Shown: in pieces, positions 59,876 to 64,000 of the stretch
How the letters are laid out: every line of letters starts with the position of its first letter
Position numbering within the stretch: the stretch's first letter is position 1
Source of the DNA: Natrinema altunense
GTDB taxonomy: Archaea; Halobacteriota; Halobacteria; Halobacteriales; Natrialbaceae
Assembly: GCF_000731985.1 (NCBI RefSeq)
Contig: NZ_JNCS01000005.1
Span: 113,778-177,777, forward strand
Length of the DNA stretch: 64,000 nucleotides
Direction of reading: 5' to 3'
Notes under the pieces: model-generated
What the model was told of the DNA's origin: nothing
The model's input: only the letters and a program-made list of their open reading frames with translations
Database searches by the model: none
Position numbers and translations under genes: made by a program

Positions 59876-62083
59876 ATGGGTAACTGTATCATCTGCGGCA
59901 CACCCGTTGACGGCGAGATCTGTGAGAGTCACGAGGAGGATGCCGTTTTCGAATTTCGCGGCACGTCTGCCTCGCAGCTCACACCCGGTCGCTACTACCG
60001 GGGAACCGTCGACGGCTACGCCGACTTCGGTGTCTTCGTCGACATCGGAGACCACGTCACCGGCCTGTTGCATCGAAGCGAACTCGACCAACGACTCGAA
60101 AGTCTCGACTGGGAACCGGGGGACGACGTCTTCGTCCAGGTACTCGACGTTCGAGACAACGGGAACGTCGACCTCGGCTGGTCGATCCGCCAGCGCGAAC
60201 GCGAGTTCCGCGGCAAACTGATCGAGACGGGCGACGACGAGTACCGGCCCGAGGAGTTCGAGGACGACGCCGACGAGTCGGACACCGAGACGACGACCGA
60301 AACCACCACGTCCGAGGGGTCGGCCGCCGAAAGCGACGAACTCACCGACGACCGAGCGGCGACGGCCGGCGAACTGCAGGCCGCCGCCGACGAAACCGAA
60401 CCCGAATCGGAGACGGACGCCGTCGACGAGCAATCCCCGGCCGCGGACACCGCCGGCTCCGTCGCGAGCAGCGGCTCGGTCGCGACCGAGTCCGCCGCCG
60501 CCTCGACGCCGGCCACCGACGCCGAGCCGGACGACGAGTCCGAACCTGCACTCAAGCGAACGACCATCGAATCCATCGAGAACCAGGTCGGTAACGTCGT
60601 CCATCTCGAGGGCGAGATCACCGGCGTTCGCCAGACCAGCGGTCCGACCGTCTTCGAACTGCGCGACGAGACCGCCACCGTCGAGTGTGCGGCCTTCGAG
60701 GAAGCCGGCGTTCGCGCCTACCCCGACGTCGAACTCGACGACGTCGTCGCCCTGGAGGGCGAGGTCGAACACCACCACGGCGACCTGCAGGTCGAGACCG
60801 AGTCCCTCGACATTCTCGAGGGCGACGAGCGGGACACCGTCGTCGACCGCCTCGAGAACGCGCTCGAACGCGAGGCCCGCCCGGCCGACGTCGAGTTGCT
60901 GGCCGATCACGACGCGGTCGCGGCCGTCGAATCGAACATCGCCGACGCGGCGACCGCGATCCGACGGGCCGTCATGGAAGCGCGGCCGATCGTCGTTCGC
61001 CACGGCGCGACCGCCGACGGCTACGTCGCCGGTGCCGCCATCGAGCGCGCCGTGCTCCCGTTGATTCGCGAGAAACACACCCGCGAGGACGCGGAGTATC
61101 ACTACTTCGAGCGACGCCCGCTCGACGGCCGCGTCTACGACATGGACGCCGCCACCAACGACGTCACCTCGATGCTCGAGGCACGCGAGCGCCACGGCGA
61201 GCAACTCCCGCTCGTCGTCCTCGTCGACGCCGGGTCGACCGTCGAGTCCACCGACGGCTACGAACTGCTCTCGCTGTACGACGCCGAGGCGCTCGTCATC
61301 GACGACAGCCGAGCCGACGACGAGGTTACCGACGCCGTCGGCGTCGACGTCGCACCGTCGCTGGCCGGCGCCGACGTCAGTGATGTCACCTCGACCGCGC
61401 TGGCAACGAACGTCGCCGCCCACGTCAACGACGACGTACGCGACGACCTCGAGCACCTCCCCGCGGTCAGCTACTGGGAGAACACGCCCGAGGCGTACCT
61501 CGACCTCGCGACCGAGGCCGGCTACGACGAGACCGGCGTCTCCGAGCGCCGCGAAGCCGTCGCGCTCGAGGCCTACTATCAGTCCTACAAGGACAAGCGG
61601 GAACTCGTAATCGACCTGCTGTTCGGCGACGGCGACGAATCCGGACGGCCCCGGGACGGCGATCTCGCGGCCCACGTCTCCGAGCAGTTCCGCGACAAAC
61701 TCGAGACCGAACTCGAGACGGCCCGCGAGAACCTCACGGTCGAAGGCGTCAACGGCGTCACCGTCTCCGTGCTCGACACGGACGCTTTCACCCACCGCTA
61801 CAACTTCCCGACGACGATCCTGCTGCTGGACGCGCTCCACCGCAGCGAGCGGGACCGAGCGGATTCGCCGTACGTCACGCTCGGCGTCGGCGACGACGAA
61901 CTCCACGTCCGCGCGACGGCTCCGGTCAACGTCCGTGATCTCGGCGATTCGATCGCCGAGGCGGTGCCCAACGGCGGCGTCAGCGTCGTCGGCGGCCAGG
62001 ACGGCCACGTCGAGTTCCTGCCCGGCGAACGCGACGCGGTCCGCGAGGCGGCGCTCGAGGCGCTCGGCGAGACGCTCGCGTAA
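59876..62083 (+). CDS. S1-OB-DHH protein (RecJ-like, degenerate active site)
   Basis: This 735-residue protein combines an N-terminal C-x2-C zinc motif (GNCIICGTPVDGEICESH), an S1 RNA-binding domain (GRYYRGTVDGYADFGVFVDI ... DDVFVQVLDVRDNGNVDLGW, about 37-105), an acidic low-complexity linker (about 120-225), an OB-fold domain (ESIENQVGNVVHLEGEITGV, about 235-330) and a DHH-family phosphoesterase domain (from about 335). The DHH catalytic block is altered: RHGATADGYVAGAAIERAV has only one of the usual Asp pair, and VLVDAGSTVES replaces DHH-type residues. It may bind RNA or ssDNA and have weak or no nuclease activity. A TATA-like box precedes it. Confidence 0.85.
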   Translation: MGNCIICGTPVDGEICESHEEDAVFEFRGTSASQLTPGRYYRGTVDGYADFGVFVDIGDHVTGLLHRSELDQRLESLDWEPGDDVFVQVLDVRDNGNVDLGWSIRQREREFRGKLIETGDDEYRPEEFEDDADESDTETTTETTTSEGSAAESDELTDDRAATAGELQAAADETEPESETDAVDEQSPAADTAGSVASSGSVATESAAASTPATDAEPDDESEPALKRTTIESIENQVGNVVHLEGEITGVRQTSGPTVFELRDETATVECAAFEEAGVRAYPDVELDDVVALEGEVEHHHGDLQVETESLDILEGDERDTVVDRLENALEREARPADVELLADHDAVAAVESNIADAATAIRRAVMEARPIVVRHGATADGYVAGAAIERAVLPLIREKHTREDAEYHYFERRPLDGRVYDMDAATNDVTSMLEARERHGEQLPLVVLVDAGSTVESTDGYELLSLYDAEALVIDDSRADDEVTDAVGVDVAPSLAGADVSDVTSTALATNVAAHVNDDVRDDLEHLPAVSYWENTPEAYLDLATEAGYDETGVSERREAVALEAYYQSYKDKRELVIDLLFGDGDESGRPRDGDLAAHVSEQFRDKLETELETARENLTVEGVNGVTVSVLDTDAFTHRYNFPTTILLLDALHRSERDRADSPYVTLGVGDDELHVRATAPVNVRDLGDSIAEAVPNGGVSVVGGQDGHVEFLPGERDAVREAALEALGETLA

Positions 62084-62231
62084 GACCCGTCTTCTGCCGT
62101 CGTCTACCGATCGAACAGCGACGGCTCCGGCTATCAGTTCGTTTCGTTCGGCCGAGGGAGATACATACGACCGTCTGCGAGTGCGAATTTACTTCAGCAG
62201 GTTTAATCCAACCCTCACGGAACGGTGTCAC

Positions 62232-62615
62232 ATGGCGAACTCGAGATGGTGGTACGGCATCGTTCCGTTTCCCGTCGTGATACTGACGGCGGTGATAACT
62301 CACGTTGCCTTCCGCGCGTTCACTGTTGCGACTCGCCCGTCGACCGACGAGCCGCTGGGTGCGGCCGTCGCGTGGTTCGCACTGCAGACGCTCTCGTTCT
62401 GGACAGGGGTCCTCGTGGCCGTGCTCGTCCTCGGGTGTTTGCTCGCGGACTGCCGGGCACTCAGCGGGAACGAGGCGTGGTCGCCGAGCGGTTGGTGGGG
62501 AATCGCCGGCGTCGTCCATCTCGGCGGGGCAGTCTTCCCGGAACTCTTGCTCCTCTCGGTGCCGGCGCTCTCCGCCTATCTGTACCGTCGCCACGTCCGC
62601 CTCGGACGCCCCTGA
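62232..62615 (+). CDS. Small membrane protein, four helices
   Basis: This 127-residue protein has hydrophobic segments at about 7-27 (YGIVPFPVVILTAVITHVAF), 47-73 (AVAWFALQTLSFWTGVLVAV), 75-82 and 92-118 (WWGIAGVVHLGGAVFPELLL). It starts with an ATG at 62232; a TATA-like GGTTTAATCC (about 62199-62208) is about 27 nt upstream. It resembles haloarchaeal membrane proteins of unknown function. No motifs. Confidence 0.7.
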   Translation: MANSRWWYGIVPFPVVILTAVITHVAFRAFTVATRPSTDEPLGAAVAWFALQTLSFWTGVLVAVLVLGCLLADCRALSGNEAWSPSGWWGIAGVVHLGGAVFPELLLLSVPALSAYLYRRHVRLGRP

Positions 62616-62699
62616 GAGAACACACGTCGGGGGGCGTGTCTCACCGGGTCACCTCTTGCGTATTCGGCCGCAGTCCCCGCGTGGACCCGGACAGTATCG

Positions 62700-63215
62700 C
62701 TACGGCTCGAGGTCCCGTTGTCGTCCCTTCGGGACCATCGAGCGGAGTTCGCCGTGAACGTAGAGGCCGACGCCGAGCGCTTCGGACTCGCCCGCGATCT
62801 CGTGGGCGGCGATCAGATACCCCCAGTCGCCGTCCCACCACTCGAGCGTCTGGTCCTCGCCGGCGGCGAAGCGACGCGCCTGCTCGCGGTCGAGGTCGAT
62901 CACGCACTCGGTGGCGTGGTCGCCAAAGCGTTGGACGACGTCGGTCGTGGGTTTCCAGTGTTCCTGTCGCGTACGGAGACAGGTCATCCCGATCGCCTCG
63001 ATCTCCAGCGCCGTTGGGGCCTCGCCGCGGTAAATCCAGATCTTCCCTGCACCCTTCTCCCAGAAGGTGTAGTCGTCGAACGTCTCCGGTGGGATGCCGA
63101 ACCGATCCGCGAAGTAGTCGACCACCGCCTCGCGCGTGGCTCGCCCGTCGACGGTGCGTTCGGCGTCGGTCGCGGGGAGTCGGTCGAACCGCTGGCCGTC
63201 GTTGCCGTCGGCCAT
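62700..63215 (-). CDS. NSUN-associated protein (PUA-like/DUF7122-type)
   Basis: This 171-residue protein follows the RNA methyltransferase gene, whose stop TGA shares one base with this ATG (TGATG). Residues include AVVDYFADRFGIPPETFDDY, TFWEKGAGKIWIYRGEAPTA, LEIEAIGMTCLRTRQEHWKP and EALGVGLYVHGELRSMVPKG, a PUA-like RNA-binding pattern. It probably helps the methyltransferase bind rRNA or tRNA. The composition is acidic to neutral. The pairing with the NSUN gene is the main functional clue. Confidence 0.75.
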   Translation of the reverse strand: MADGNDGQRFDRLPATDAERTVDGRATREAVVDYFADRFGIPPETFDDYTFWEKGAGKIWIYRGEAPTALEIEAIGMTCLRTRQEHWKPTTDVVQRFGDHATECVIDLDREQARRFAAGEDQTLEWWDGDWGYLIAAHEIAGESEALGVGLYVHGELRSMVPKGRQRDLEP

Positions 63216-64000
63216 CAGGCGGTCACCTCCAATTTCGCGACGAAGAACCCGCCGGTGTCGTTCTGGTGGGGATAGATCCGGGCTGCCCGCTCGAGGCGCT
63301 CGTCGAACGTCTCGCCGTCCCACGCCGTCAGTCCCGGCGCGTGCTCCAGTTCGAGGTCGAAGTCGACGACGCGACAGGACTCGTTGTCGAGGGCGTGCTG
63401 GACGATGGCCTCGTTCTCCTCGGGGGCGAAGGTACACGTCGAGTAGACGACCGTCCCGCCCTCGCGGGTGGCCTGGATCGCTCGCCGGATGATCCCCTTC
63501 TGGATGCCCGCAACGGAGGAGATGTGGCCCTCCGACCAGTTGTCGAGCGCGTCGGGGTTCTTCCGGATCGTCCCCTCGCAGGAACAGGGCGCGTCGACGA
63601 GGGTCCGGTCGAACGCGTCGAAGTCGAACCGCTCGAGCGAGTAGTTGCGCGCGTCGGCGTTGGTCACGGCGAGGCTGGTCGCGCCGAGTCGCTCGGCGTT
63701 GAACCGCAGCGCCGAGATGCGGCCGAGATTGTTGTCGTTCGCGACGACGGTCCCGCGATCGTCCATCAGCGCCGCGATCTGGGTCGCCTTGCCGCCGGGC
63801 GCGGCACAGCAGTCCCAGACCCGGTCGCCGGGCTGGGGATCGAGAACGACCGGCGGCACCGCCGAGACCTCCTCCTGGCCGTGGGTAAAGCCGTGGAACG
63901 AGGTCCACGTCGATCCCGGCGAGTCGGTCTCGAGGGTCAGGACGCGCGGGTTCCAGTCGGCTTGGTCGTAGTCGACGCCCGCCTCATCGAGGGCCGCGAG
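63215..64000 (-). CDS. NSUN-type RNA (cytosine-C5) methyltransferase, 5'-truncated
   Basis: The frame runs off the window edge, so the N-terminus (probably with the RNA-binding part) is missing; at least 261 residues are present. Motif I is DCCAAPGGKATQIAALMDD. Motif IV is DRTLVDAPCSCEGTIRKNP with the PCS Cys, and motif VI is VYSTCTFAPEENEAI with the TC nucleophile Cys. The C-terminal PHQNDTGGFFVAKLEV is typical. It methylates cytosine-5 in rRNA or tRNA with S-adenosylmethionine. The stop overlaps the start of the small partner gene by 1 nt. Confidence 0.95.
   Translation of the reverse strand, partial: LAALDEAGVDYDQADWNPRVLTLETDSPGSTWTSFHGFTHGQEEVSAVPPVVLDPQPGDRVWDCCAAPGGKATQIAALMDDRGTVVANDNNLGRISALRFNAERLGATSLAVTNADARNYSLERFDFDAFDRTLVDAPCSCEGTIRKNPDALDNWSEGHISSVAGIQKGIIRRAIQATREGGTVVYSTCTFAPEENEAIVQHALDNESCRVVDFDLELEHAPGLTAWDGETFDERLERAARIYPHQNDTGGFFVAKLEVTA

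Noticed and set aside
59498..62008. Long minus-strand open frame (about 836 codons) opposite the S1-OB-DHH gene
   Set aside because: Antisense shadow; its composition is Val/Asp/Gly/Arg-rich, with no recognisable domain.
1..64000. CRISPR arrays, tRNA and rRNA genes
   Set aside because: I found no repeat-spacer periodicity and no convincing tRNA cloverleaf or rRNA-like sequence; the only short-period repeat is the in-frame 39-bp array at 25.4-25.6 kb.

Overview
The window looks like a chromosomal segment of a halophilic archaeon (class Halobacteria). I infer this from the high GC content, the strongly Asp/Glu-rich proteins, many genes whose start codon lies 25-32 nt downstream of a TATA-like box (leaderless transcripts), and a gene set that pairs gyrase with topoisomerase VI, an archaeal proteasome, pelota, RqcH, Elp3 and haloarchaea-type small proteins. 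A Natrinema/Haloterrigena-like member of the Natrialbales would fit, but that is inference. I recognised no rRNA, tRNA, CRISPR array, prophage or replication origin.

Layout. 1-4.7 kb: a FAH-family hydrolase, a metallo-beta-lactamase (MBL) fold protein, a small membrane protein, a non-canonical Nramp-like transporter and a zinc-ribbon membrane protein. 4.7-20.6 kb: an information-processing block, with top6B-top6A on the minus strand and psmA-psmB-gyrB-gyrA on the plus strand. Between them sit a DsrE-like gene that appears to start at CTG, a dihydrolipoamide-dehydrogenase-type flavoenzyme, an ion channel coupled to an SGNH-type protein, and a second non-canonical Nramp. 20.7-28.4 kb: an HTH regulator, a DtxR/SirR-type metal regulator with a palindromic operator, arginase, an NDH-2-like enzyme, a repeat-bearing zinc-ribbon membrane protein, an acetyltransferase, a possible Nmad3-like protein and an RNase Z-like hydrolase. 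28.5-35.2 kb: an MMPL/RND exporter translationally coupled to a TrmB regulator, then pelota and two haloarchaeal hypotheticals. 35.6-38.1 kb: a lower-GC pair, a UPF0104-type flippase and a processive-type GT2 glycosyltransferase. 38.2-44.8 kb: RqcH, a hypothetical, a frameshifted small membrane gene, a ZIP transporter and Elp3. 44.9-51.1 kb: a complete mrp (mnh) A-B-C-D-E-F-G antiporter operon with stop/start overlaps. 51.1-53.25 kb: an IS200/IS605-type (IS1341-like) element with tnpB and a divergent 46-codon gene; its end abuts the start codon of a SHOCT-domain gene. 53.5-64 kb: a response regulator, Bax1/DUF790, a ComEC-like MBL lipoprotein, OsmC, a GNAT, small proteins, a UPF0173 MBL hydrolase, an S1-OB-DHH protein, a membrane protein, and a truncated NSUN-type RNA methyltransferase followed by a small partner gene.

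Functional threads: DNA topology (TopoVI plus gyrase); protein and ribosome quality control (proteasome, pelota, RqcH); Na+/H+ homeostasis (Mrp); metal handling (two Nramp-like proteins, ZIP, a DtxR regulator and Mn-dependent arginase). The most notable anomalies are the transposon end that supplies the start region of the SHOCT gene, the divergent small gene beside tnpB, the frameshifted acidic tail of mrpC, the CTG-start DsrE gene, the frameshifted membrane gene at 41.4-41.7 kb and the DtxR operator. I did not find an obviously new multi-gene system; the strongest candidates for something undescribed are the tnpB/46-aa module and the channel-SGNH pair.
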